Shown here piece by piece: positions 35,998 through 44,424 of a stretch of 64,000 bases of DNA (position 1 is its first letter; each line of letters starts with the position of its first letter). This stretch comes from Actinomycetes bacterium. Lineage in GTDB: Bacteria; Actinomycetota; Actinomycetes; Mycobacteriales; Mycobacteriaceae. Where the stretch lies: NCBI GenBank assembly GCA_029780675.1, contig JAKOYE010000074.1:37607-101606 (forward strand), read 5' to 3'. The translations under genes and the position numbers were made by a program. The notes beneath the pieces were generated by a model. That model saw only the letters and a list, made by a program, of their open reading frames with translations, had not been told where the DNA came from and did no database searches.

Positions 35998-36013
35998 ATA
36001 CCCGTGCGGGTAT
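35998..36013. promoter_or_regulatory. CsoR/RicR-like operator palindrome
   Basis: ATACCCGTGCGGGTAT, exact seven-base arms around TG. CsoR-family copper repressors, including RicR of M. tuberculosis, bind TACCC-N4/5-GGGTA. It lies in front of the Met-rich membrane protein gene. No csoR or ricR gene is inside the island, so a repressor encoded elsewhere in the genome would have to act here. Confidence 0.7.
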
Positions 36014-36122
36014 GAAAATGAACGTCGATTCGATCTGTGCTGGAGTTGCTCCCAGCAGACCCATTTCGCCCAATGCACGCAGCACCGACAGGCGATCGGA
36101 CGACTGGATCTCGTGGCGGTCG

Positions 36123-36398
36123 TCAGCGGAGTGGGGTGCTGTGCAGGACGTCGAGGCGTTGGCGGTACTCGGTCTCGTCGATCTCCCCGCGGGCGAAACG
36201 AGTGGCGAGCAGTTGCTCGGGTGTCTCGTAGTCGCTGTAGGACCGAGACGCAGTGGTGGTCCGCGTCGACGGCGGGCCGGCTGTGTAACGGACCAGGGCG
36301 ATGATGCCGACGATGATGAGTGCCCAGAACAACACCATTCCGATTGCCATGCCTGCGTATCCCCATCCGCCCATGTCGTGGTCGGACCAGAACATCAT
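36123..36398 (-). CDS. SHOCT-domain membrane protein
   Basis: 91 residues, GGGAGAAG upstream. Short His/Asp/Met N-terminus (MMFWSDHDMGGWGY), one helix (GMAIGMVLFWALIIVGIIALV), linker, and a C-terminal SHOCT motif (TPEQLLATRFARGEIDETEYRQRL, in parts) that occurs in many proteins as an oligomerisation module. Small SHOCT membrane proteins are regular companions of copper ATPases and oxidases in actinobacteria. It follows the multicopper oxidase gene by about 50 bases and is probably in the same transcript. Confidence 0.85.
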   Translation of the reverse strand: MMFWSDHDMGGWGYAGMAIGMVLFWALIIVGIIALVRYTAGPPSTRTTTASRSYSDYETPEQLLATRFARGEIDETEYRQRLDVLHSTPLR

Positions 36399-36446
36399 GG
36401 GAACTTCTCCCTTCTTTCTTGCCGTGCCTGAACCGCTGATCGATTG

Positions 36447-37958
36447 TCAGCCGGTGTAGTTGAGGGTGGTCATCATCCCGGCCTCCATGTGATACCCGTT
36501 GTGGCAGTGCAGCATCCAGACACCAGGGTTATCAGCGACGAGTCGGACGGCGACGGTCTGCATGGGTTTGACGATGACGGTGTCCTTTCGGGGTCCGGCA
36601 CTGCCGTCGGGTTTGATGACCTGGAAGGTGTGGCCATGCAGGTGCATGGGGTGCCACATCATGGTGTTGTTGCTGAAGGTCAGGGTCGCGTGCTGCCCCT
36701 CGTGGATGGCCAATGGAACGGTCTTGTCGTAGGGCTTGCCGTTGATCATCCAGTCGTAGGCCGCCATCGTTCCGGTCAGCCGGGATTGGAGGGCGATATC
36801 GCTGCCGGTCGGCAGTTGAACCTGTGATGTGGCGGTGAAGGTGTCCACGGTGCCCACCATCCGGGTCAGCTCCTGTGGCCGGAATCCGGCATCCGGTGCA
36901 CTGCCGGCCCCGGTGGACAGCAGCGCGCGGGCAACGGCGCTCTTGCCCTCGGCCGAGGCGACGAGGGGAAAGACGCCGTCCCCGGCGTTGACGATGACGT
37001 CGTAGCGTTCCCCCATGCCGAGCAGCAGCGCGTCGACGTCGGTAGGCACTACGGGGAATCCGTCGGTGTGGGTGACGGTCATCCGATGCCCGGCCAAGGC
37101 GACACGAAAGGCGGTGTCGGCGCCGGCGTTGATGATCCGGATCCGAATTCGCTGCCCTGGCTTGGCGGTTAATGTGCTTGCCGCCCCGGGAATGCGGCCG
37201 TTGACGAGGTAGTAGGGGTAGCTGACATCCCCGCCGTCGCCGCCGAGCAGATCGCTGGCTTCAGCGCCACCGACTCCAGGCGTGGTTGACGGCGACCCCA
37301 TGCTGCCCATTCCGGGCATGCCTCCGCCCATGGAACGCAGGCCGGCGTAGATCTGCTCGGGGCTGCTGCCGACTCCGGAGGTCCAGTCGTCGAGCATGAC
37401 GATCCACTCGGCGTCGTAGCGGCCGGGCTCGGCAGGGTCGTCAATGATGATCGGCACATACAGGCCGTAATCGGTGTCCAGGCCGGTGTGCGGATGCGCC
37501 CAATAAGTGCCCGGGTAGGGCGAACTGAACCGATAGGTGAAGCTGCTTCCAGGGCCGATGTTGGGAGTGGCCGGGGCCGCGCCGTCCATGTCATTCCGGA
37601 CAGCAAGGCCGTGCCAGTGCATGGATGTCGGGTGCTCCAGCGCGTTATCCACGGTGATGGCGAGCTCGTCACCGACGTTGGCGCGGATCAGTGGGCCGGG
37701 AAGCTGGTTGTTGTAGGCCAGGGTGCGGGCCCTGGTGCCGCCGAGGTCGACGTCCGCCAAACCGGGTGCCAAGCGGGCGGCGACGGTCATGCCCGTGTGC
37801 GGGCGGGCCGCTTCGGCTGCGGTGATCGCCTGCGCGCCGAGGCCATCGGGGGCGGTGGCCGTGCGGCCGCAGGCCACCAATGCCGCACCGCCGAGCAGGC
37901 TGGCGGCCAAGAATCCGCGCCGGGTCAGCGGCACCTCGGCACGAAGCTGTCGGCTCAT
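36447..37958 (-). CDS. mmcO: Multicopper oxidase (MmcO-like)
   Basis: 503 residues. Tat signal with RRGFLAASLLGGAALVAC, which also ends in a lipobox, so the enzyme is exported folded and probably lipid-anchored. All four copper motifs are present: HWHGLAVRND, YWAHPHTG, HPMHLHGHTFQV and MLHCHNGYHMEAGM. A Met-rich loop (SMGGGMPGMGSMGSP) is typical of cuprous oxidases. It oxidises Cu(I) to less toxic Cu(II) outside the membrane. Homologue of Rv0846c, which in M. tuberculosis belongs to the RicR regulon and lies beside lpqS; here lpqS is 6.6 kb away. Divergent from the regulator gene. Confidence 0.93.
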   Translation of the reverse strand: MSRQLRAEVPLTRRGFLAASLLGGAALVACGRTATAPDGLGAQAITAAEAARPHTGMTVAARLAPGLADVDLGGTRARTLAYNNQLPGPLIRANVGDELAITVDNALEHPTSMHWHGLAVRNDMDGAAPATPNIGPGSSFTYRFSSPYPGTYWAHPHTGLDTDYGLYVPIIIDDPAEPGRYDAEWIVMLDDWTSGVGSSPEQIYAGLRSMGGGMPGMGSMGSPSTTPGVGGAEASDLLGGDGGDVSYPYYLVNGRIPGAASTLTAKPGQRIRIRIINAGADTAFRVALAGHRMTVTHTDGFPVVPTDVDALLLGMGERYDVIVNAGDGVFPLVASAEGKSAVARALLSTGAGSAPDAGFRPQELTRMVGTVDTFTATSQVQLPTGSDIALQSRLTGTMAAYDWMINGKPYDKTVPLAIHEGQHATLTFSNNTMMWHPMHLHGHTFQVIKPDGSAGPRKDTVIVKPMQTVAVRLVADNPGVWMLHCHNGYHMEAGMMTTLNYTG

Positions 37959-38002
37959 CCCTCAACGGTGCGCCGCCTCCAGCGGGGGTTTGGTGTTGGT
38001 TG

Positions 38003-38022
38003 TGTGAAGATTCGCTCAAGAT
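38003..38022 (+). promoter_or_regulatory. Candidate response-regulator box 1 (mmcO / regulator)
   Basis: TGTGAAGATTCGCTCAAGAT in the 99-base gap between the divergent mmcO and regulator genes. The halves TGAAG and TCAAG are about one helical turn apart, the tandem layout bound by OmpR-type regulators. The same sequence pattern recurs at 40952 and 44405. Confidence 0.6.
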
Positions 38023-38057
38023 GGGGATCCGGCCACCGGGCACGGCACGATGAGAGC

Positions 38058-38789
38058 ATGGATCTGATCTCTGGCGGCCCCTCTGCGGGCTCCGATCCCG
38101 GTTATCGCGCTCTGGTGGTCGACGATGAAGCGCCGCTGGCCGATGTCGTCGCCAGCTACCCGGCCCGGGAGCAATTCGAGGTCACAGTGCGCCACAGCGG
38201 CGCCGAGGCGTTGGCAGTAGCCCGCGAGGTTGACCCCGATGTGGTGGTGCTGGACCTCGGACTGCCCGGTATCGACGGCTTGGAGGTCTGCCGACAACTG
38301 CGCACATTCTCCGACGCCTATGTGGTCATGCTGACCGCCCGCGACACTGAGATGGACGCCATCGTAGGCCTGTCGGTCGGGGCGGATGACTACGTGACCA
38401 AACCGTTCAGCCCGCGGGAATTGGTCGCCCGGATCAGGGCCATGTTGCGCCGGCCTCGTGCCGTAGCCGCCGCCGCCGCGGCACCGGCGCGCCTCTTCGG
38501 TCCGTTGTCGTTCGACGTCGACAGCCGGCAGGTATTGCTCGACAGCGAGTCGATCTCCTTGACCCGCACCGAGTTCGACATACTCGCCTCCCTGTCCTCG
38601 CGGCCCGGCCTGGTGTGGAGCCGGCGGCAGTTGATCGACGCAGTCTGGGGTGAACCGTGGGTGGGCAATGACCATCTGGTCGACGTCCACGTCGGTCACC
38701 TTCGGCGCAAACTCGGCGACAATCCAACCGACCCGAGGTTCGTGTTCACCGTTCGCGGAGTGGGCTACCGGATGGGCAGCGGCGAATGA
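38058..38789 (+). CDS. OmpR-family response regulator
   Basis: 243 residues from ATG 38058. Receiver domain (ALVVDDEAPLADVV; phosphorylated Asp in VVVLDLGLPGIDG; Thr in MLTARD; Lys in YVTKPF) and a winged-helix DNA-binding domain (LTRTEFDILASLSSRPG, RQLIDAVWG, VDVHVGHLRRKL). It presumably controls the island's promoters in response to copper. Its stop overlaps the kinase start (ATGA). Upstream is divergent mmcO with a candidate binding site between. The partner kinase frame is broken. Confidence 0.92.
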   Translation: MDLISGGPSAGSDPGYRALVVDDEAPLADVVASYPAREQFEVTVRHSGAEALAVAREVDPDVVVLDLGLPGIDGLEVCRQLRTFSDAYVVMLTARDTEMDAIVGLSVGADDYVTKPFSPRELVARIRAMLRRPRAVAAAAAAPARLFGPLSFDVDSRQVLLDSESISLTRTEFDILASLSSRPGLVWSRRQLIDAVWGEPWVGNDHLVDVHVGHLRRKLGDNPTDPRFVFTVRGVGYRMGSGE

Positions 38790-39948
38790 CCGCTCCCTCG
38801 ACGCCGACCCGGTTCGGCATGCGCCAGCGGCTTCTACTTGCCCTGACCATCGTGCTGATCGCCGGCGGTGTGACCACCTGGGCGGTGGCCTCAATCGTCG
38901 GCCCGCCGTTGTTCCGTAAACATCTGCACATGGCTGGGGTGGTTCACAATTCCGACGAGCAGTTCCACGCTGAGCAGGCCTATCAGCACGCCACCGCGAT
39001 CTCGATCGCAGTCGCCACCACGGTGGCCGCCTTGGCCGCGTTCGTGGTGGCCGCCTACCTGAGCCGGCGCCTGCAACTCGGTCACCGAGGTCTGCGCCGC
39101 GGCGTCCGCGGTCGCCGAGGGACGGTACGAAATCCGGGTCGCTTCCCCTGAGCTGGGTGACGAGTTCGACGAGCTGGCAAATGCTTTCAACAGGATGGCC
39201 GAACGGCTGCAATCGGTCGAGTCCACCCGCCGCCGGTTGTTCGGCGATCTGGCCCACGAGATCCGCACCCCCGTTGCGGTACTGGAGGCCTATCTTGAGG
39301 CGGTCGAGGACGGTGTGAAAACCCTTGACCCGCAAACCATGGCGATGCTGCGGGAGCAGACCGGCAGGCTGGTTCGCTTCTCTGCCGATGCCGCCGCTCT
39401 GGCGCAGGCCGAGGAAGCCCATGCCGCCATCACACCGGGGTGGGTCGACATCGATGACCTAATCACCACGGTGCGCGCTGCTGCCGCGGACCGCTACGCC
39501 GGGAAGAGCGTCACCCTGCACACGCAGGCCTGCGGCGGTCGGCTGTGGGCGGACCGGCTACGCCTGACCCAGGTGCTGGGCAATCTGCTGGACAACGCGC
39601 TGCGGCACACCCCCCCCGGGCGGGCACGTCCGGCTCACGGCAACCCCGACCGGCACCGATGTGCTGTTTACCGTCGCCGACGACGGCGAGGGCATCGCCG
39701 CCGAGCACCTGCCGCATGTCTTCGAGCGCTTCTACCGCGCCGACTTGGCCCGGGACCGCGATCACGGGGGCTCCGGAATCGGACTGGCCATCGCCAAGGC
39801 GTTGACCGAGGCCCACGGCGGCCACATCGATGTGGCCAGCCGTGGGCCCGGTCGGGGCGCCACCTTCACCATGGCGGTGCCCGCCGACAGTCAGACTCGA
39901 CCCGATCAGGCCCCGGTCGCTCCCGGAGTCGTACCGACCAGTTCATAA
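38786..39948 (+). pseudogene. Sensor histidine kinase, frameshifted twice
   Basis: Three frames must be joined to read a normal kinase. Frame one (38786 to about 39080): two membrane helices around a short sensor loop (KHLHMAGVVHNSDEQFHAEQ, His-rich). Frame two: HAMP-like VTEVCAAASAVAEGRYEI, phospho-acceptor His in GDLAHEIRTPVAVLEAYL and N box LGNLLDNALRHTPP. Frame three (from about 39620): VADDGEGIA, ERFYRAD, GGSGIGLAIAK. The first break is at about 39075-39085; the second is an extra C in the C8 run at about 39610-39617. All catalytic motifs survive, so sequencing error is a real alternative to gene death. Confidence 0.82.
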
Positions 39949-40148
39949 CCGGCGCGCTGCACGGCATCACGAACCACATCGGCGGCAAGGTCGGCGGAGC
40001 TGGTCACGATCACGGTCGAATCGCTCTGCGGCACAAGGTCCACGGCGACATCATTGACCGAGTCGATCTGTTCCAACTCCGCAGTCACGGCCCCGACGCA
40101 GTGTCCGCGGGTCATTCCGCGCACCTGGTAGGTCTGCCTCCGCGGCAT
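39906..40148 (-). CDS. HMA-domain (CopZ-like) protein with altered metal motif
   Basis: 80 residues with the ferredoxin-like HMA fold: YQVRGMTRGHCVGAVTAELEQIDSV, then VNDVAVDLVPQSDSTVIV, then VVRDAVQRAGYELV. In the canonical GMTCxHC the first Cys ligand is replaced by Arg, leaving one Cys. Metal binding as monomer is therefore doubtful; a Cys-His site or dimer sharing is possible. Its 3' end overlaps the kinase 3' end by 43 bases on the opposite strand. Just downstream of the DUF305 gene in the same direction, probably co-transcribed. Confidence 0.8.
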   Translation of the reverse strand: MPRRQTYQVRGMTRGHCVGAVTAELEQIDSVNDVAVDLVPQSDSTVIVTSSADLAADVVRDAVQRAGYELVGTTPGATGA

Positions 40149-40160
40149 CGGGACTCCTAG

Positions 40161-40874
40161 CTAGAGCGAGTTGAGGATCTGGTTCATGGTGTCGATCTCC
40201 TTCTGCTGGCTCTCAAGGATCGACTTGGCCATGGCGATGGCGTCGGGGGACTCACCGTTCTTGATCTCGTCCTGTGCCATGGTGAGCGCACCCTCGTGAT
40301 GCTTGATCATCCCGGTGAGGTAGAGCTTGCTGGCCTCGACACCCTGGGCGTTTTTCAGCGCGTCCATCTCGGCGGGCGACATCATGCCCTCCATCCCCGC
40401 CATGTTGCCCATGCCCGGCATCATCGAGCCGCTGGGCATCATCGAACTGCTCGGGGAACCCGTCATGCCGCCGTGCCCCGGCATGTCACCCATGCCGCCG
40501 TGCCCCGGCATGTCACCCATGTTCATGCCCCACTGCTTCATCCAGCCCTGCATCGTCGCGATCTCCGGGCCCTGGGCGGCCTTGATCTGCGTGGCCAGAC
40601 CGACCACACGCGGGTCGATGTCCTGCTTGGACAGGATGATGTCGCTCATCTCGATCGCCTGTTCGTGGTGCGGGATCATCATGTGGGCGAAGTTCATGTC
40701 GGCCTGGTTGTACGGGGCCGCCTGCGCGGACGTCGAAACCTGGCTCGAGGTCGCGGCGGACGCGGACGCCGGCGACGAGGTGGCCTCCTTGGTTGCGGAG
40801 TTGCTACACGCCCCGAGGGCGGCCACCGCGGCCAGCGCGGCCACTCCGGTCGCCACAGTCCTTGTCTTGTTCAC
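40161..40874 (-). CDS. DUF305 metal-associated lipoprotein
   Basis: 237 residues from GTG 40874 (AAAGGGA upstream). Lipobox LGAC after a short signal; Ser/Thr/Ala-rich linker; DUF305 domain with paired histidines (MNFAHMMIPHHEQAIEMSD and LTGMIKHHEGALTMAQDE). The middle has a Met/His/Gly segment in which a 27-bp DNA repeat (40464-40490 and 40491-40517) duplicates GDMPGHGGM. DUF305 proteins are ferritin-like helical proteins regularly coded beside copper genes. The promoter gap (to 41050) holds a TGTGAAG box. Confidence 0.88.
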   Translation of the reverse strand: MNKTRTVATGVAALAAVAALGACSNSATKEATSSPASASAATSSQVSTSAQAAPYNQADMNFAHMMIPHHEQAIEMSDIILSKQDIDPRVVGLATQIKAAQGPEIATMQGWMKQWGMNMGDMPGHGGMGDMPGHGGMTGSPSSSMMPSGSMMPGMGNMAGMEGMMSPAEMDALKNAQGVEASKLYLTGMIKHHEGALTMAQDEIKNGESPDAIAMAKSILESQQKEIDTMNQILNSL

Positions 40875-40951
40875 TACACATCCCTTTCGTCGGTTCCATG
40901 TGCGTTCCCCCCCAGCCTTTCCCACCCGGATGGGGGATCGGCTAGTCGTTC

Positions 40952-40971
40952 TGTGAAGTTTCGATAAAGAA
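40952..40971 (+). promoter_or_regulatory. Candidate response-regulator box 2 (DUF305 / DUF302)
   Basis: TGTGAAGTTTCGATAAAGAA in the gap between the divergent DUF305 and DUF302 genes; 14 or more positions agree with the boxes at 38003 and 44405. Two GGGTAT half-sites of CsoR type are also nearby (about 40996 and 41018) but are not arranged as a palindrome. Confidence 0.6.
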
Positions 40972-41049
40972 CGGCAGTCGCCGCCGCCCGAGCGGGGTAT
41001 CAGTGCCAGATTCACGGGTATCGCCACCAGGTAATCGGAGAGATCTTCC

Positions 41050-41389
41050 ATGGGCATCGCCATTTCGACGTCATTGAAGACCTCATTCGCCGATGCGGTG
41101 GCCTGCCCCCGCGAAGCCCTCGCAGGTCAAGGCTTTGGTGTACTCACCGAGATCGACATGAAAGCCACGCTGAAAGAAAAACTGGATCAGGACATGGAGA
41201 ACTACCTGATCCTTGGCGCTTGCAATCCCCCCGTTGGCACACCGCGCGGTGGGCATCGACCGCCAGATCGGACTGCTGCTTCCCTGCAACGTGGTGGTGC
41301 GCAGCGATCCGGCCGAAGACTGCTCAGTGCTGGTGGAGGCCATGGATCTGCAAGTGCTGGTTCAGGTGACCGGAGAACACGCGTTGTAG
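41050..41389 (+). pseudogene. DUF302 protein, frameshifted
   Basis: The first 60 residues ([17 protein letters not shown] ... [29 protein letters not shown]) are DUF302. At the C6 run at 41227-41232 the frame must change by one base to continue [20 protein letters not shown], then [20 protein letters not shown] and a stop at 41387-41389. One extra C is the simplest explanation. Complete, the protein would have about 112 residues. DUF302 proteins are common in metal and redox islands; function unknown. Confidence 0.78.
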
Positions 41390-41573
41390 GACGTTGCCGA
41401 CGAAAGTCGGGGCGAAGCTTCGCGCCGCCATCCAGACGCTGACTTCAGCTCTATCCCGAGGGTTATCGCAAGGCGGATTGGGTAGCCCGCAGACAGATCT
41501 CTGTGTTTCCCGGGACCGCAAGGGACGCAGACGTCCCCCAAACGGGAGATGTTTCTGCAGCGCAGGAGACCCA

Positions 41574-41849
41574 ATGAACCATAAGCACCCAAAGAGCCTT
41601 ATCAGGGCCATCGTCGCCCCCATCGTGGTGGTGGGGGTGGGTCTGGCTGCGCTGGGCCTCGGCAGTGCCGTCCCAGCCCTCAGCGAGCCCACCACGGACT
41701 GCAGTGCGATGGCCCGTCCACCCGCCGGTCAGGCGGACGTCGGTTCCGCTAATCCGTTGACACGTCCTGGGCAACTCGGCGAAATCACCCAGCCACCCGG
41801 GCCTGAGGGCCAGATGCCGATGGATTGCACACCGATCGGGCATGGGTGA
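41574..41849 (+). CDS. Small secreted protein
   Basis: 91 residues from ATG 41574 with AGGAGA upstream. Signal peptide (AIVAPIVVVGVGLAALGLGSAVPALS), then a mature part of about 60 residues with two Cys (TTDCSAMARPP, PMDCTPIGHG) and PG/QPPGPEGQMP stretches. The island context suggests a copper-related surface role. Convergent with the ATPase gene. No family known to me. Confidence 0.65.
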   Translation: MNHKHPKSLIRAIVAPIVVVGVGLAALGLGSAVPALSEPTTDCSAMARPPAGQADVGSANPLTRPGQLGEITQPPGPEGQMPMDCTPIGHG

Positions 41850-41882
41850 CCCTCGAGCGATCCCCCGGCACAGACTCCTGGT

Positions 41883-44360
41883 TCAGGCGACGGTCGCCTC
41901 CTGCTGAACGCCAGCGGAGTCAGCCGCCGCTGGCGTCGGCAGCCTTAGCCGCTTGAGCATCAACGCGTTGACCGCGACAAGCAGGCTCGACCCCGACATC
42001 GACAAGGCGGCGATCTCCGGGCGCAACACCAGGCCGAACAGTCGTTGGAACACCCCCGCCGCGATCGGCAACGCGATCACGTTGTATCCCACAGCCCATC
42101 CCAGGTTCTGGCGCATCTTGCGCAATGTGCCGCGACCGATTCGCAACGCGATCGGCACATCGAGCGGGTCGGAACGCATCAGCACCAGGTCGGCGGTCTC
42201 GATCGCCACATCGGTGCCCGCCCCGATCGCCACCCCCAGGTCGGCCTGCGCCAGGGCCGGGGCGTCATTCACGCCGTCACCCACCATGGCGACCTTGCGG
42301 CCCCGGGACTGCAGATCGGCGATCTTGGCTGCCTTGTCCCCCGGCAGCACCTCAGCGATCACGGCCTCGACGCCCAACTGATCGGCGATGCGCTTGGCGG
42401 TGGCCTGGTTGTCACCGCTGAGCATCACGACCTGCACGCCCAGATCATGCAGTTCCCGGACCGCCTCGGCGGAGGTCGCCCGGGCAGCATCAGCCAGAGC
42501 GATCACTCCCACCCCGCGGCCGTCGACGCCAATGAGAACGGCGGTACGACCGGTGGAGGCCAACTCGTCACGGCGATCGATCAACGACGGCGGAAAGTCC
42601 ACGGCTTCTTCCAGCATGAGCTTGCGGTTGCCGACGGCCACCCGATGGCCTGCCACCGTTGCGGTGGCCCCGTGGCCGGGCACGTTGCGGAACCCGGTCA
42701 ACGCCGCGGCGGTGGCGCCCCGGTCCGCTGCGTAGCGCACAATGGCCGCCGCGAGGGGATGTTCGGATTCCTTCTCCACTGCGGCCACCAGGCCCAGCAG
42801 TTGTTCCTCTGCGATGCCATCAGCGACGAAGTCGGTGACCTCCGGCTCGCCCTTGGTCAGGGTGCCGGTCTTATCCATCACGACGGTGTCGATGCGCGCC
42901 GACGTTTCCAGCGCGGTGGCGTTCTTGAACAGGACGCCCCGTTTGGCGCCCAGACCCGTCCCCACCATGATGGCCGTCGGCGTCGCCAGACCCAGCGCGT
43001 CGGGGCAGGTGATCACCACCACGGTGATCGCGAACAGCAATGCGGCCTGCACCCCCGCCCCCGCCGCCCACCACACCACGAATGTCAACGTGCCCCCGAC
43101 CAGCGCGACCAGCACCAGCCAGAACGCCGCCCGGTCCGCCAGTCGCTGGCCGGGCGCCTTGGAGTTCTGCGCCTGCTGCACCATCGCCACGATCTGGGCC
43201 AACGCGGTGTCCGAGCCGACCCTGCTCGCCCGCACCCGCAGGGTGCCGGTGGTGTTGATCGATGCACCGATCACCGCGTCGCCGGGCGCTTTGGACACCG
43301 GAAGGCTCTCCCCGGTGACCATCGACTCGTCGATCTCGGAGGTGCCCTCCTCCACGGTGGCGTCCACGGGCACCTTCGCGCCGGGGCGGATCAGCAGCAG
43401 ATCCCCGACCACCACCTCCGCGGTGGGAACCTCTACCGGCCCGCCGTCGCGCAGCACCACCGCCCGCGGCGGCGCCAGTTCCAGCAGGGTGCGGATCGCC
43501 TTGTTGGCCCCGCCGCGTGCCCGCATCTCGAACCAATGTCCCAGCAGCACAAAGGCTGTCAGTACCGAGGCAGCTTCGTAGAAGACCTCACCGCCGCCGG
43601 TCAGTGTCACCCCGACGCTGTACAACCAGCCTGCGCCGACCGCGACGGCGACCAGGACCATCATGTCCAGGGTCCGGGCCCGCAGCGCCCGCCACGCGCC
43701 GTCGAAGAAGATCCAGGCCGAGTAGAACACAACCGGCAGGCTCACCAGCAAGCCAAAGACGTCGTCGCGCAGACCGAACGGCGTTGGCACGTAGAAGCCG
43801 AACATATGGCGGCCCATCGGAGACCACAACATGATCGGGATGGACAGGGACAGCGCCACCAGGAACCGGTTGCGCATGTCGCGCACCATCGCGTCCATCG
43901 ACACGCCTGCATGCCCACCGTGGCCCATCATCTCGTGGGGCGAGTGCTGTGCGGCGCCGCCCGTCGCATGATGCGCGTGCCCGCCGCCGTCGAGCACCTG
44001 CGACCCGGCGGGCTCCGACATCGGCTGGCAGATGTGGTCGGGAACCGAGCGGCCGGCGCAATGGAAGCCACAGTCGTGCACCCACCCGGTCAGTTGGGCG
44101 ACCGAGGTCTTCGCCGGGTCATAGGTCACGGTGGCCGTGTTATTCACCGCGTTGGCCTCGACCGCGTTTACCCCCGGCCGGCGCAGCAGTGCCGTTTCGA
44201 TGACCGACGCCGAGGTTGCCCAGAGCAATCCCTGGACGTCGAGGACCGCCGAGGCTGTAGCTGTCACTGCTCCGCCGCTACCCGGTGGTGGGGGTTGCCG
44301 GTGCCGATGTGTCGTGTCCACGCGGGCACGGGTTTGCGGTCTGGACCCACCCTCACTCAT
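41883..44360 (-). CDS. P1B-type heavy-metal (copper) ATPase with CPD motif
   Basis: 825 residues from ATG 44360. A degenerate HMA-like domain without CxxC (20-90), a His/Met-rich stretch (HAHHATGG, HEMMGHGGHAG), eight predicted helices, actuator TGES, phosphorylation DKTGT, the SEHPLAAAI P1B His, and GDGVNDAPAL. The metal-site helix reads ITCPDALGLATP, so the usual CPC or CPH is CPD. It should export Cu(I) or a related ion, but the ligand change leaves specificity open. Similar in role to CtpV. A TGTGAAG box lies 45 bases upstream, between this gene and lpqS. Confidence 0.9.
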   Translation of the reverse strand: MSEGGSRPQTRARVDTTHRHRQPPPPGSGGAVTATASAVLDVQGLLWATSASVIETALLRRPGVNAVEANAVNNTATVTYDPAKTSVAQLTGWVHDCGFHCAGRSVPDHICQPMSEPAGSQVLDGGGHAHHATGGAAQHSPHEMMGHGGHAGVSMDAMVRDMRNRFLVALSLSIPIMLWSPMGRHMFGFYVPTPFGLRDDVFGLLVSLPVVFYSAWIFFDGAWRALRARTLDMMVLVAVAVGAGWLYSVGVTLTGGGEVFYEAASVLTAFVLLGHWFEMRARGGANKAIRTLLELAPPRAVVLRDGGPVEVPTAEVVVGDLLLIRPGAKVPVDATVEEGTSEIDESMVTGESLPVSKAPGDAVIGASINTTGTLRVRASRVGSDTALAQIVAMVQQAQNSKAPGQRLADRAAFWLVLVALVGGTLTFVVWWAAGAGVQAALLFAITVVVITCPDALGLATPTAIMVGTGLGAKRGVLFKNATALETSARIDTVVMDKTGTLTKGEPEVTDFVADGIAEEQLLGLVAAVEKESEHPLAAAIVRYAADRGATAAALTGFRNVPGHGATATVAGHRVAVGNRKLMLEEAVDFPPSLIDRRDELASTGRTAVLIGVDGRGVGVIALADAARATSAEAVRELHDLGVQVVMLSGDNQATAKRIADQLGVEAVIAEVLPGDKAAKIADLQSRGRKVAMVGDGVNDAPALAQADLGVAIGAGTDVAIETADLVLMRSDPLDVPIALRIGRGTLRKMRQNLGWAVGYNVIALPIAAGVFQRLFGLVLRPEIAALSMSGSSLLVAVNALMLKRLRLPTPAAADSAGVQQEATVA

Positions 44361-44404
44361 ACTTGCCAGCCTTAAGCGGGCCGGTATGGCGGCAGTATGG
44401 GTTC

Positions 44405-44424
44405 TGTGAAGATTTGACAAAGGT
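44405..44424 (+). promoter_or_regulatory. Candidate response-regulator box 3 (ATPase / lpqS)
   Basis: TGTGAAGATTTGACAAAGGT between the divergent ATPase and lpqS genes. Matches boxes at 38003 and 40952; with them the consensus is TGTGAAGWTTYGMYMAAGRW. Confidence 0.6.

Noticed and set aside
40990..41025. A second CsoR/RicR operator before the DUF305 gene
   Set aside because: Two GGGTAT half-sites are present but in the same orientation, not as a palindrome.
42045..44375. A long plus-strand frame opposite the P1B ATPase
   Set aside because: Product is His/Arg/Gln-rich low-complexity sequence; the minus strand has all ATPase motifs.
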